A stretch of DNA of 64,000 nt from HK1 sp965221725 (GTDB lineage Bacteria; Pseudomonadota; Gammaproteobacteria; HK1): positions 1,550,001-1,614,000 of the forward strand of contig OZ244909.1 of the NCBI GenBank assembly GCA_965221725.1. Reading direction: 5' to 3'. The notes under the pieces were generated by a model. It was not told the origin of the DNA, made no database searches, and saw nothing but the letters and a program-made list of their open reading frames with translations. Position 1 is the stretch's first letter; every line of letters starts with the position of its first letter. Made by a program: the position numbers and the translations under genes. Shown in pieces: positions 16,347 to 24,825 of this stretch.

Positions 16347-16621
16347 CCCCGATCACCCCCGACCACACCCTGGCCACAACCCGGCCTTCCCCCGGCTACA
16401 CCCCGGTCATCCCATGAGGCAGAGGGACGAAGCAGGCAGTGACTAGCCTACTCCGAAAAGGCCATGTGAGGACACGTCTCCATGATCAAGAAGCGCCCGA
16501 CAACTCTTCTCCCGCGTGCGGGTCCATCTCGAGGTCACCCCGGGCTGATCCCAGGGGACCGGGAAGCACCTGATTCGGTGCGCGCGGAGCGTGGCGAGAA
16601 AACGCAAAATCGGGGGCGCGG

Positions 16622-17608
16622 TCAGCGGGACTGTACCCCTGATGCCGGCGCGCCGCCTCGTTGCCCCTCGGCCACGAGCAGCTCGGGTGGCAACCGGAAG
16701 GTGACGTTCTCTTCGATGCCGCCGGCATCGGTGATCGTGATGTCGAACATCTCGCCGAGCCGGTCGAGGAGCCCCTGTACGAGTTCTTCGGGGGCTGACG
16801 CGCCAGCGGTGATCCCGACCGAACGGGCGCCCTCCAGCCAGGCGGGGTCCAACCCCCCGGCATCGGGGATCAGGTAGCTGTCGGTGCCGGTCTCCGCGCC
16901 GATCTCCCGCAGCCGGCTGGAGTTCGAGCTGTAGTCCGCACCGATCACCAGAATCACGTCGCAGCGGTCCACCAGCAACCGCACCGCGCTCTGGCGATTC
17001 TGCGTCGCGTAGCAGATGTCCTTCACGTCGGGACCCCGGATTCCCGGAAAGCGCGCCTCCAGCGCGGCGATGATCTCGCGCGTGTCGTCGACGCTGAGCG
17101 TCGTCTGCGTCACGTACGCGAGCTTCGTCGGGTCGGCGGGCTGCAATGTTCGTACATCGTCCGTACTCGTGACCAGGTGGACCGTCCCTGACACCTGCCC
17201 CATCGTTCCCTCGACCTCCGGATGTCCGTGGTGCCCGATGAGGACGATCTCGTGACCCTGCTGCGCATAACGCCTGGCCTCGTGGTGCACCTTGCTCACC
17301 AGCGGGCAGGTGGCATCGATCACCTGCAAGCCGCGCACGCCGGCGTCGGCCGCAACCTTGCGGGACACGCCGTGGGCACTGAACACGGTGATTGCACCCT
17401 CGGGGATGTCCCCGACATCTTCCACGAATCGAGCCCCCTTCGCGCGCAGACTCTCGACGACATGCCGGTTGTGCACGATCTCGTGGCGAACGTAGACCGG
17501 CGGCCCGTAGACCTGCAGAGCCCGCTCGACGATGTCGACGGCGCGGACGACCCCCGCGCAGAACCCGCGTGGCTGTGCGAGCAGCACATGCATCGGTTGC
17601 TTGGCCAT
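16622..17608 (-). CDS. ispH: 4-hydroxy-3-methylbut-2-enyl diphosphate reductase
   Basis: A 328-residue IspH, the last enzyme of the methylerythritol-phosphate isoprenoid pathway, which reductively dehydroxylates HMBPP to IPP and DMAPP using an iron-sulfur cluster. The three cluster cysteines are visible in PRGFCAG (Cys17), DATCPLVSKVHHE (near 101) and DICYATQNRQ (near 195). The catalytic glutamate region HHGHPEVEGTMGQ is present. ATG 17608 follows a strong GGGAGGGAA site; the longer upstream frame is not family-like. It is a single-copy housekeeping gene here, transcribed away from the DUF255 gene's 3' end on the same strand. Confidence 0.95.
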   Translation of the reverse strand: MAKQPMHVLLAQPRGFCAGVVRAVDIVERALQVYGPPVYVRHEIVHNRHVVESLRAKGARFVEDVGDIPEGAITVFSAHGVSRKVAADAGVRGLQVIDATCPLVSKVHHEARRYAQQGHEIVLIGHHGHPEVEGTMGQVSGTVHLVTSTDDVRTLQPADPTKLAYVTQTTLSVDDTREIIAALEARFPGIRGPDVKDICYATQNRQSAVRLLVDRCDVILVIGADYSSNSSRLREIGAETGTDSYLIPDAGGLDPAWLEGARSVGITAGASAPEELVQGLLDRLGEMFDITITDAGGIEENVTFRLPPELLVAEGQRGGAPASGVQSR

Positions 17609-17734
17609 GTGTTCCCTCCCGTCGACGACGCGATTCGGATAAACAGGCGTGACCCATGATATCGAAACGAACTCTCCGGTGGAGACCGTTTTCCTATCCG
17701 TCCCCAAAGGGCAGCTTATGGCCCGTTCTCCCAT

Positions 17735-19636
17735 CTAACTTGCCTCGTCGAAGCCCCACCGCAACAGCGCGCGGATGCGGGTCGCGTGGAAGAACGCGCC
17801 GGGGCGCAGAGCGGCATCGTCGGCGAGCAGAACCCCGCGCGCCCGCGCCGCGAGCGCGTCGTCACCGAAGTGGTCCGCGACCTCCATGGTGGCGTCGAGG
17901 AGCACCGCCGAGGGCGACGGCATCGGACCGTCCGCAATGGCGGCCTCGGTGCCCGAATACGGCAGTCCGGGCGCATCGGACAGGCGCCAGCCGTCCTGCT
18001 CGCGGAATCGTTCCCATGCCCCGGCCACGATCCCGCGCGCGATCGCCCAGTGCCGCTCGTTCCCGAACGTCTTCGCGAAGGCGATCACGCCGCGGGCGAC
18101 ATGGGCGTAGTCCGGCAGCGTCGCCGGGGTGACCGTCTGCCGCTCCGCCCCGCTGCCGGCCGGCCGGTCGGTGCGGGCGCGCACCAGCGTCGATCCATCC
18201 CAGAGCTCCTCGGTGAGAAGACGCGCAACGGCACGGGTCTGCGGCTCGAACCGGGCACTGCCGGGCCGCGCCGACGCCCGCACGAGCGCCGAGAGCGCCA
18301 GACCATTCCATGCCGCCAGGCGCTTCTCGTCGCGCGGAAGGCTGCGTTCGGCGCGCACCGCCAGCAGCTTCTTTCGGGCGGAGACGAGCCGGACCGCCAC
18401 CTCCTCGGCCGACAGGCCGACGGCGCGCGCCACCTCCGCGCCCGACTCCGCGGCCTGGACCGGCAGGTATCCGTGCTCGATGGGCGATGCCCCTTCGAAC
18501 CCCCATGCGGCGGCGGCCACCCGGCGCTCCTCCGCATCGAGCACCCGCTCCAGGTCGTCCGCGTCGAACAGGTAGTAACCGCCCTCCACATCCGCAGCGT
18601 CGATCGCGGACAGGCTCGAGTAGAACCCACCGCCCGCGGCCGCAAGCTCGCGCACCATGAACGCCACGGTATCCATCCCGATCCGCTCGAAGGCAGGTTC
18701 GTCGAGCACCTCGGCGGCGTCGAAGTAGAGCTCGGCGAGCAGGGCGTTGTCGTAAAGCATCTTCTCGAAGTGCGGCACCTGCCAGCCCGGATCGGTCACG
18801 TAGCGGAAGAAGCCACCGCCGAGCTGGTCGCGAAGCCCGAGCGACGCCATCGCTCCGAAGGTCAGACGCAGGAACTCCGCCAGCGGCTCCGTCGGCTCGC
18901 GGCGCTGCGCATCCAGCAACAGCGCGAGCTGCGGCACGGACGGGAACTTCTCCGACTGACCGAAGCCCCCGGCGAGCCCGTCGGCGGACTCCGATACCTG
19001 CTGGGTGAACGCGTCGGCCAGCGCGCGCACCCCGACCGGGTCCATCGCCGGCGCCGGAGGCACACGCCCCGCGGCCTCCAGCATTTCCGAGACCGTGCGC
19101 GCGGCCCCGGCGAGCGACTCGCGGTCGGCCGCCCAGCGGGTCACGATCTGATCCAGAAGCCGAGTGAAGTCCTCGACCGGAAGGTAGGTGAATCCGAACA
19201 GGGGAAGGCCATCCGGGGTGAGCACCACGTTGAGCGGCCATCCCGCGTGGCCGAGCGTCGCCTGGACGAACCGAATGAGCTGCGCGTCGAGCGCGGGATC
19301 CAGCTCCCGGTCGACCTTCACGGACACGAAGTGGGCGTTGAGCAGCGCCGCGGCACCGGGTTCGGAGAAACTCTCGCGCTGCATCACGTGACACCAGTGG
19401 CAGGCGAAGTAGCCGACGGAGACGAAGATCAGGCGATCATCGGCGCCGGCCTGCGCGACCAGATCCGCACTCCACTCCTGCCAGTGCACGGGGTCGCGCG
19501 CGTGCAGCCGCAGGTAGGGTGACGCGGACTGCGCCAGGGCGTTGGCCGGCTCGGGCGCGGCGAGGCCGGTCCCGGGGGCGAAGACCGGTGCCAGCGCCAG
19601 GGCAACGGTGCCGATGATTCGCCGAAACATGCGCAC
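17735..19636 (-). CDS. Exported thioredoxin-domain protein (DUF255/YyaL-like)
   Basis: A 633-residue protein related to the YyaL/SPATA20 family, with an N-terminal thioredoxin-like domain followed by an alpha/alpha barrel related to mannose epimerases. The thioredoxin part has a CHWC motif (YFACHWCHVMQRESF, near residue 80) and the family signature GGWPLNVVLTP-like HAGWPLNVVLTPDG. A signal sequence (MRMFRRIIGTVALALAPVFA) makes this copy periplasmic or membrane-anchored, whereas many relatives are cytoplasmic. The gene is last in a minus-strand run cytochrome c, dsbD, tlpA, DUF255, so it may receive electrons from DsbD. Start GTG 19636; ATG 19630 is an alternative. The biochemical role of the family is unknown. 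Confidence 0.85.
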   Translation of the reverse strand: MRMFRRIIGTVALALAPVFAPGTGLAAPEPANALAQSASPYLRLHARDPVHWQEWSADLVAQAGADDRLIFVSVGYFACHWCHVMQRESFSEPGAAALLNAHFVSVKVDRELDPALDAQLIRFVQATLGHAGWPLNVVLTPDGLPLFGFTYLPVEDFTRLLDQIVTRWAADRESLAGAARTVSEMLEAAGRVPPAPAMDPVGVRALADAFTQQVSESADGLAGGFGQSEKFPSVPQLALLLDAQRREPTEPLAEFLRLTFGAMASLGLRDQLGGGFFRYVTDPGWQVPHFEKMLYDNALLAELYFDAAEVLDEPAFERIGMDTVAFMVRELAAAGGGFYSSLSAIDAADVEGGYYLFDADDLERVLDAEERRVAAAAWGFEGASPIEHGYLPVQAAESGAEVARAVGLSAEEVAVRLVSARKKLLAVRAERSLPRDEKRLAAWNGLALSALVRASARPGSARFEPQTRAVARLLTEELWDGSTLVRARTDRPAGSGAERQTVTPATLPDYAHVARGVIAFAKTFGNERHWAIARGIVAGAWERFREQDGWRLSDAPGLPYSGTEAAIADGPMPSPSAVLLDATMEVADHFGDDALAARARGVLLADDAALRPGAFFHATRIRALLRWGFDEAS

Positions 19637-19661
19637 TCTCAGCGGCGGCGGAATTTTCGGG

Positions 19662-20144
19662 CTACTGCGCCGCCGCCGCTTCCCGGGCGAGAAAGTCCTC
19701 GATGGCCGCCGCGTCCACCGGCCCGACGTGGCTCGCGACGTACTTGCCGTGCGGGTCGACGAAGAACGTCGACGGCAGTCCCTTGAGCGGCTCGAAGGGG
19801 AGGATCGGGGCGTCGCCCGCGCGCACCACCAGGTAGTTGATGCCCATCTCGTCGATGAACTTCACAAGATCGGGGGTCTCGATCTCCTCGAAGTTCACCC
19901 CGATGACCACCGCGTCATCGTCCTGGTGCCGCTCGTGGAAGCGCACCAGCTCGGGGATCTCCACCATGCATGGCCCGCACCAGGTCGCCCAGAAGTTGAT
20001 GACGACCCACTTGCCGCGGTAGTCCGACAGGCGGTGCTCCTGGCCGGCCGCGTCCGGGAGCGAGAAGTCGACGAGATCAGACTCGGCCCGAACTCCGCCC
20101 GTCGTCGCCGCGAAGAACACCAGCATCACCACTGCCCGCTTCAT
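19662..20144 (-). CDS. TlpA/ResA-like periplasmic thiol-disulfide protein
   Basis: A 160-residue exported thioredoxin-fold protein. A signal peptide (MKRAVVMLVFFAATTGGVRA) precedes a TlpA core with active site WATWCGPCMVEIPEL near residue 56 and cis-Pro region LKGLPSTFFVDPHG near 124. Such proteins reduce disulfides in apocytochromes, copper sites or other periplasmic targets. ATG 20144 lies only four bases after the dsbD stop, so the two are co-translated and DsbD is the likely electron donor. With the upstream cytochrome c gene this suggests a role in cytochrome or oxidase maturation. Confidence 0.9.
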   Translation of the reverse strand: MKRAVVMLVFFAATTGGVRAESDLVDFSLPDAAGQEHRLSDYRGKWVVINFWATWCGPCMVEIPELVRFHERHQDDDAVVIGVNFEEIETPDLVKFIDEMGINYLVVRAGDAPILPFEPLKGLPSTFFVDPHGKYVASHVGPVDAAAIEDFLAREAAAAQ

Positions 20145-20148
20145 GGCG

Positions 20149-22401
20149 TCAGCTCCTGCGTTGTATGGCCCGTTCGACGACCCGGAGAAAATCCGCCGCA
20201 TTCATGTACCCCACCACCCGCAGCTCGCGCCGCTCGCGCCCGTCGGGGCCGAAGAACTGGATGGCAGGGGGGCCGAAGAGACCGAACCGGGCGAGAAGCG
20301 CCCGATCAAGCACGTCGTTGTCGGTGACGTCGGTGCGCAGCAGGTGCACGTCGTCGAGCGCCGCCTGCACCATCGGATCGCTGAAGGTGAAGCGCTCCAT
20401 CTCCTTGCAGCTCACGCACCAGTCGGCGTAGTAGTCGAACATGACGACCTGACCGCGCGCCGCCGCGGGCCCGAGTTCGGCGTTCAGACCGTCGAGGCCC
20501 TTCACTCCCCTGAACTCCAGATGACGCTCCGCCGCGCCCCCGCCCGACACCAGCGCGACGCCCTTCAGCGGCCGGAACAGGTCCCCCCCGCCGCCGGCCA
20601 CCCCCATCATGATCAGAACGCCGTACACCAGCATGACCAGCCCCGCCCCCTTCCACAGCCGCCGCCACCCTCCGCTCGTGGGGGTCAGCGAGTCGAGGGC
20701 GCCCATGTAGATCGCGCCCACGATGAACAGCGCCGCCCACAGCAGCAGGGTCACGGATTCGGGCGCCACCCGCTCGAGGAGGTAGATGGCGACGGCGAGC
20801 AGCATCACCCCGAACACCGCCTGGACCGCTTTCATCCACGGCCCCGCCCCGGGCAGCAGCTTGCCGGCGGAGACGCCGGCCACGATGAGCGGTACCCCCA
20901 TGCCCATCCCGAGCGCGAACAGCGCCGCCCCGCCCAGCCACGGATCGCCCGTCTGGCCGATGTAGATGAGCACGCCGGCGAGCGGCGCGGCGACACAGGG
21001 GCTGACGATCAGCGCCGACAGGCCCCCCATCGCCGCGACCCCGGCCCAGGTCCCGCCCCGCTGACGATGGCTGGCGGCGGCGAGCCCGGCCTGCCACGAG
21101 ACCGGCATCCGGAGCTCGTAGAACCCGAACATCGAGAGCGCAAGCAGTACGAACACCAGCGCGAACACCGACACGATCCAGGGGCTCTGGAACGCAGCCG
21201 CGAGGTTCGCACCGAACAGTCCGGCGAGCACCCCCGCCACCGTGTAGGTGAGGGCCATGGCCAGCACGTAGACGAGAGACAGCGCAAAGGCGCGGCGGGT
21301 GGACGCCGCTCCACCGCCGGACTCCTCCCCCCGACCCACGATGATGCTGGTGAGGATGGGCACCATGGGCAGCACGCACGGAGTGAACGTCAGCAGCAGA
21401 CCCGCCCCGAACAGTGACAGGACCACGAGCCAACGGTTGCCGGACATGAGCGCGGTGGCAACCCGGTCCTGCTCCGGCATCTCGATGGGCGCGATGTCTT
21501 TCGCCACGGGGCCGGGGCGTGCGGGAGCGCCCGGCAACGGGCGCTCCGCACCCGTGCCCGTAACCGGGCCCACGAAACCCGACGCGCCCGAAGCGCCGCC
21601 GGCGATCCCGCGAGCCTGAAGATTCGCCACCGTGGACGACGCACCGGGACTGCCCGGTTCCGAGCGCCCCGACGCATCGGCATCGGAACCCGCGCCGCCA
21701 CCGGTGTCGGCCAGCGTGGCGGGCAGGAGCAGGGACACGGTCCTGGTGATCGGCGGGTAGCAGAGCCCGGCGTCCGCACAACCCTGGTAGGTGATGTCGA
21801 TGTCGACCGCATCACCGGGGGCGAGGCCGACGACGGGCACCCGGGCTCCCACCGAGTCGTAGTACACCTCCATCGGTCCGAAGTACTCGTCGTCCTTGAT
21901 CATCCCCTCGGGGAGGTCGGCTTCGCCGAGCGACGCCTCCGACCCGTCCGCGGCGCGGAATCGGAACTTCTCGCGATAGAGGTAGTAGCCCGGCGCGATG
22001 TCCCAACGCGCCTCGATGGCGTCGGGCCCGACCGGGGCGGCGCGAAGCACGAAGGCGACGTCCGGATCGAGAAACTGGTCCTCGTTGGATCCGCCGATGG
22101 CGATGCCCTCTCCGAGCCCCAGCAGCTTCGAGAGGGCGGGCGAGGTCGCCGACAAGGGCGCCGCCGCGGACGAGGCGTTCGCGCCGGCGCCGGTGAGCCG
22201 CTCCGCTGCCGCGGGCTCCGAGACCCCCACCGCCGACGCACCGTGCTCGTCCGCGTGAACCCCCGGCCCGGCCCAGCCCACGCCGAGCGCAAACAGCGCG
22301 GCGAGGCCCGGATGCCGAGCGAGCCGGGCCAGCCCGGAAATTGCCCCGATTCCCGGCTGCGGGCACGGATCTGACTGCTTTCGCCGCGTTGAACGCGGCA
22401 T
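20149..22401 (-). CDS. dsbD: Thiol:disulfide interchange protein DsbD
   Basis: A 750-residue transmembrane reductant transporter carrying electrons from cytoplasmic thioredoxin to periplasmic thiol proteins. All three redox parts are present: N-terminal domain with YQGCADAGLCYPP, the membrane core with FTPCVLPMVPIL and SPCVAAPLAGVL, and the C-terminal thioredoxin domain with YADWCVSCKEMERF. A low-complexity linker of about 70 residues (Gly/Ser/Ala/Pro) separates the N-terminal domain from the membrane core. The first plausible ATG (22401) and about the first 23 codons lie inside a dispersed repeat element. No better start exists between the repeat edge and the signal-like hydrophobic segment LARHPGLAALFALGVGWA. 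It is followed four bases later by tlpA. Confidence 0.9.
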   Translation of the reverse strand: MPRSTRRKQSDPCPQPGIGAISGLARLARHPGLAALFALGVGWAGPGVHADEHGASAVGVSEPAAAERLTGAGANASSAAAPLSATSPALSKLLGLGEGIAIGGSNEDQFLDPDVAFVLRAAPVGPDAIEARWDIAPGYYLYREKFRFRAADGSEASLGEADLPEGMIKDDEYFGPMEVYYDSVGARVPVVGLAPGDAVDIDITYQGCADAGLCYPPITRTVSLLLPATLADTGGGAGSDADASGRSEPGSPGASSTVANLQARGIAGGASGASGFVGPVTGTGAERPLPGAPARPGPVAKDIAPIEMPEQDRVATALMSGNRWLVVLSLFGAGLLLTFTPCVLPMVPILTSIIVGRGEESGGGAASTRRAFALSLVYVLAMALTYTVAGVLAGLFGANLAAAFQSPWIVSVFALVFVLLALSMFGFYELRMPVSWQAGLAAASHRQRGGTWAGVAAMGGLSALIVSPCVAAPLAGVLIYIGQTGDPWLGGAALFALGMGMGVPLIVAGVSAGKLLPGAGPWMKAVQAVFGVMLLAVAIYLLERVAPESVTLLLWAALFIVGAIYMGALDSLTPTSGGWRRLWKGAGLVMLVYGVLIMMGVAGGGGDLFRPLKGVALVSGGGAAERHLEFRGVKGLDGLNAELGPAAARGQVVMFDYYADWCVSCKEMERFTFSDPMVQAALDDVHLLRTDVTDNDVLDRALLARFGLFGPPAIQFFGPDGRERRELRVVGYMNAADFLRVVERAIQRRS

Positions 22402-22587
22402 GGGGGGTGGCCAGGGGGTGGCTCGGGGTGCTCGATGCCGCTTGCTTCGCAAGCCCGCTCCGTACTTCAAGTACGCGTGCGCGCCCTGGCTCGCGTTCGC
22501 CTTGCAAAACCGTACAAGGCTTGCGCAGCAAGCCGGAGCCTGACCATCTCCGCACCCTCGCTTCGCGAATGGGTGAAATTCCCGGGC
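22332..22587 (+). repeat. Dispersed inverted-end element, copy A
   Basis: 256 bases with inverted ends GCCCGGAAATTGCCCC and GGGTGAAATTCCCGGGC. The interior carries three hairpins: GCTTGC-TTC-GCAAGC, CGTACT-TCA-AGTACG and GGCTTGC-GCA-GCAAGCC. It is shared with copies at 23.3, 26.1 and 54.0 kb. This copy overlaps the 5' end of dsbD, which is read on the other strand. Confidence 0.8.
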
Positions 22588-22733
22588 GGGAGTGGCATGC
22601 ATTCGAAGGCTCCGCCGAACCTCCGGCCGGAGGCGATCGTCAACCCCGCAGTGTTCCGCGTGGCGGTGGACGGTTCGCATCCCGTCGGCCCCCGTACCCG
22701 GTGCGAGCGAAGCGGGCACGGGGGGCCGGAGGA
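22402..22733. other. Intergenic region between cytochrome c and dsbD
   Basis: 332 bases. The part up to 22587 is repeat copy A. The remainder holds no recognisable gene; a stretch with CCGGCCGGAGG-type simple pairing lies near 22617-22630. Confidence 0.5.
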
Positions 22734-23051
22734 TCACTTCGGCTTCTGGCTCGCGAAATAGGCAGCGATGTCGTCGATGTCCTCATCGCTGAGCGCGGCC
22801 ACCATCGGCGCCATGGTGGGGTCGACACGCACGCCGTCGCGAAAGGCCCGGATCTGCTTTGCGAGGTAGGCCTCGTGCTGCCCCGCGAGCTTGGGCCAGA
22901 TAGGGTTGACGCTGTTGCCGTCCACACCGTGGCACGCCGCGCACACCACGGCTTTCGCCTGCCCCGCCGCGGGGTCGCCGCCCGCGTGAGCCGGCGCGAG
23001 CGGCGCAAGCGCGAAAGCCAGAGCAAGCGAGGTACCGTAGATTCGATTCAT
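22734..23051 (-). CDS. Small periplasmic class I cytochrome c
   Basis: A 105-residue exported cytochrome c. A signal peptide (MNRIYGTSLALAFALAPLAPAHA) precedes a single haem site CAACH near residue 37. The axial methionine is probably that in DPTMAPMVAALS near 80. Length and the PxLAGQHEAYLAKQ-type segment resemble one haem domain of cytochrome c4 or a c553-like electron carrier. It is the first gene of a minus-strand run into dsbD, tlpA and the DUF255 gene, although repeat copy A separates it from dsbD. It may act as an electron carrier or sulfur-oxidation cytochrome. Confidence 0.88.
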   Translation of the reverse strand: MNRIYGTSLALAFALAPLAPAHAGGDPAAGQAKAVVCAACHGVDGNSVNPIWPKLAGQHEAYLAKQIRAFRDGVRVDPTMAPMVAALSDEDIDDIAAYFASQKPK

Positions 23052-23285
23052 GGTGGAATGCTCCCTGTGGAGAGTGGTCGAGAGTAGCCGGCCGGGCCAT
23101 CCCGCCGCGACCGGTGGTTTCCGGTTTCGCCTGAAAACTGTAGCGCATCGCCATCAGCCGCGCAGTACCTGTTATCGTTTCGGGCCTGTTCGACTTCGGC
23201 GACGGGTTGACGAGATTGCGCGGTGACGGAGCCGCAGCGCCGGCGGAGCGGGATCGGGTGTGCGCAACCCACCCGTTGGGCGCGA

Positions 23286-23503
23286 GCCCGCGTTTCTCAC
23301 CGAGTTGCGAGCGAGGGCGTGGAGATGGTCAGGCTTCGGCTTGCTCCGCAAGCCCGGTATGGATTGGCAAGGCGAACGCGAGTCCGGGCGCGCAGGCGTA
23401 CTTGACAGTACGTCGAGCCCCCAGGCCACTCCCATGCCGTGTTCAACGCGGCCAATGCAGTCAGATCCGCGTCCACCGCCGTGACCGGGTGAGAGATGCG
23501 GGC
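23286..23503 (-). repeat. Dispersed inverted-end element, copy B
   Basis: 218 bases in the opposite orientation to copy A, with ends GCCCGCGTTTCTCACC and GGGTGAGAGATGCGGGC. It keeps the CGTACT/AGTACG hairpin (loop TGAC or GTCA by strand) and the GGCTTGC/GCAAGCC hairpin. Similarity to copies A and D is clear along most of its length. Confidence 0.8.
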
Positions 23504-23554
23504 ACCGGTGACCGCTCCACTTTGCACCCACGCCGCCGGCCGCTGGTTCGCCAG

Positions 23555-23612
23555 CTCGGAAACTTCACCGATTCGCAGCGGCGGGCGCGAGTCGGTGAAT
23601 TTTTCGGGCGAG
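23555..23612. repeat. Short inverted element F before the YeeE gene
   Basis: About 58 bases whose arms (around ACTTCACCGATTCGC and GCGAGTCGGTGAATT) are inverted copies and resemble the ends of the long repeat elements. Its right end touches the AGGAGG ribosome site of the next gene. Confidence 0.6.
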
Positions 23613-23622
23613 GAGGTTCAAG

Positions 23623-24777
23623 TTGGAAGATTTCGAACTCGCCACCGTCCACCTGGTGGCTGCCGGCGGCTTCGTCCTCGCCGCGGTCTTCGGTTTCGTC
23701 GCCAACCGGACCAACTTCTGCACCATGGGCGCAGTGAGCGACCTGCTGCACATGGGCTCGCGGGGCCGCCTCGGCGCCTGGTTCTTCGCCATGGGGGTCG
23801 CGATCCTCGGCACCCAGGCGCTGCACGCCGCCGGGCTTGTCGACCTCGAAGGCGCAATCTACCTGACCCCCGACTTCGGCTGGCTCGGCTACGCGGTCGG
23901 GGGCGTCGTGTTCGGCGTCGGCATGACGCTGGCGGCCGGCTGCGGCCAGCGCAATCTGGTGCGCCTCGGGGGCGGCAACCTCAAGGCTCTGGTGGTGCTG
24001 CTGGTGCTCGGCATCACCGCCTACGCCACGCTGCGCGGGCTGCTGGGACTCGCGCGCATCGCGGTCTTCGAGGCCCCCAACGTCGACCTGGAGCTGCACG
24101 GGCTCGACGACCAGGGGCTTGCGACCCTGCTCGCGGCGGCGTTCGGGATGGAGGACGCAGGCACGTTGCGCACCGCGCTGGCGGTGTTGCTCGGCGGGGG
24201 GCTCGTCGCGTTCGCGCTCGCGCAGTCCACGTTCCGGCGAAGCTTCGACGATCTGCTCGCGGGCATCGTCGTCGGCGCGGTCGTCACCGGGGGCTGGTTC
24301 GTCACCGGCTACCTCGGCCATGATGACTTCGAACCGGTGCCGCTCGAATCCATGACCTTCGTCGCCCCCACCGGCAACACCATCAGCTACCTGATGACCT
24401 TCACCGGCGCCACGATCAACTTCGGAATTGCGGCGGTGCTCGGGGTAATCGTCGGGTCGTTCGTCCACGCGGCGCTCTCGGGCAGCTTCCGCATCGAGAC
24501 CTTCAGCACCCGCTCGGAGATGGTGAGCCACCTCGCCGGCGGCTTCCTGATGGGATTCGGCGGCGTGCTTGCCCTCGGCTGCACCATCGGGCAGGGCGTC
24601 ACCGGGGTTTCGACCCTGGCCACGGGCTCGTTCATCGCGCTGGCCTCCATCCTCTTCGGGAGCGCGATCACGATGAAGGTGGAGTATCACATGCTCGATG
24701 ACATGGGCTTCGCCGCCGCGCTCGGAACCGGGCTGAAGGAGCTGGCGATGCCGTGGCGGAACCCCGGGGAGAACTGA
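23623..24777 (+). CDS. YeeE/YedE-family sulfur-compound transporter
   Basis: A 384-residue polytopic membrane protein of the YeeE/YedE (TsuA-like) family; characterised members carry thiosulfate across the inner membrane. Conserved cysteine-containing segments are present: NRTNFCTMGAVSD near residue 32, LAAGCGQRNLVRLGGGN near 108 and LALGCTIGQGVTG near 327. A perfect AGGAGG (23611-23616) six bases before TTG 23623 fixes this unusual start. The gene stands before a TrpD-fold gene on the same strand. The cytochrome/thiol cluster on the other side fits sulfur-compound metabolism, but the substrate is inferred. Confidence 0.85.
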   Translation: MEDFELATVHLVAAGGFVLAAVFGFVANRTNFCTMGAVSDLLHMGSRGRLGAWFFAMGVAILGTQALHAAGLVDLEGAIYLTPDFGWLGYAVGGVVFGVGMTLAAGCGQRNLVRLGGGNLKALVVLLVLGITAYATLRGLLGLARIAVFEAPNVDLELHGLDDQGLATLLAAAFGMEDAGTLRTALAVLLGGGLVAFALAQSTFRRSFDDLLAGIVVGAVVTGGWFVTGYLGHDDFEPVPLESMTFVAPTGNTISYLMTFTGATINFGIAAVLGVIVGSFVHAALSGSFRIETFSTRSEMVSHLAGGFLMGFGGVLALGCTIGQGVTGVSTLATGSFIALASILFGSAITMKVEYHMLDDMGFAAALGTGLKELAMPWRNPGEN

Positions 24778-24825
24778 GTGATGAGCTCACAGGTGAGCTC
24801 GGGAGAATGACGTTGGAGAATGCAC

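Larger units (their letters stand above)
23052..23622. other. Intergenic region holding two repeat elements
   Basis: 571 bases between divergent cytochrome c and YeeE genes. Repeat copy B occupies 23286-23503 and the short inverted element F 23555-23612. The rest (23052-23285) shows no gene. Confidence 0.55.
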
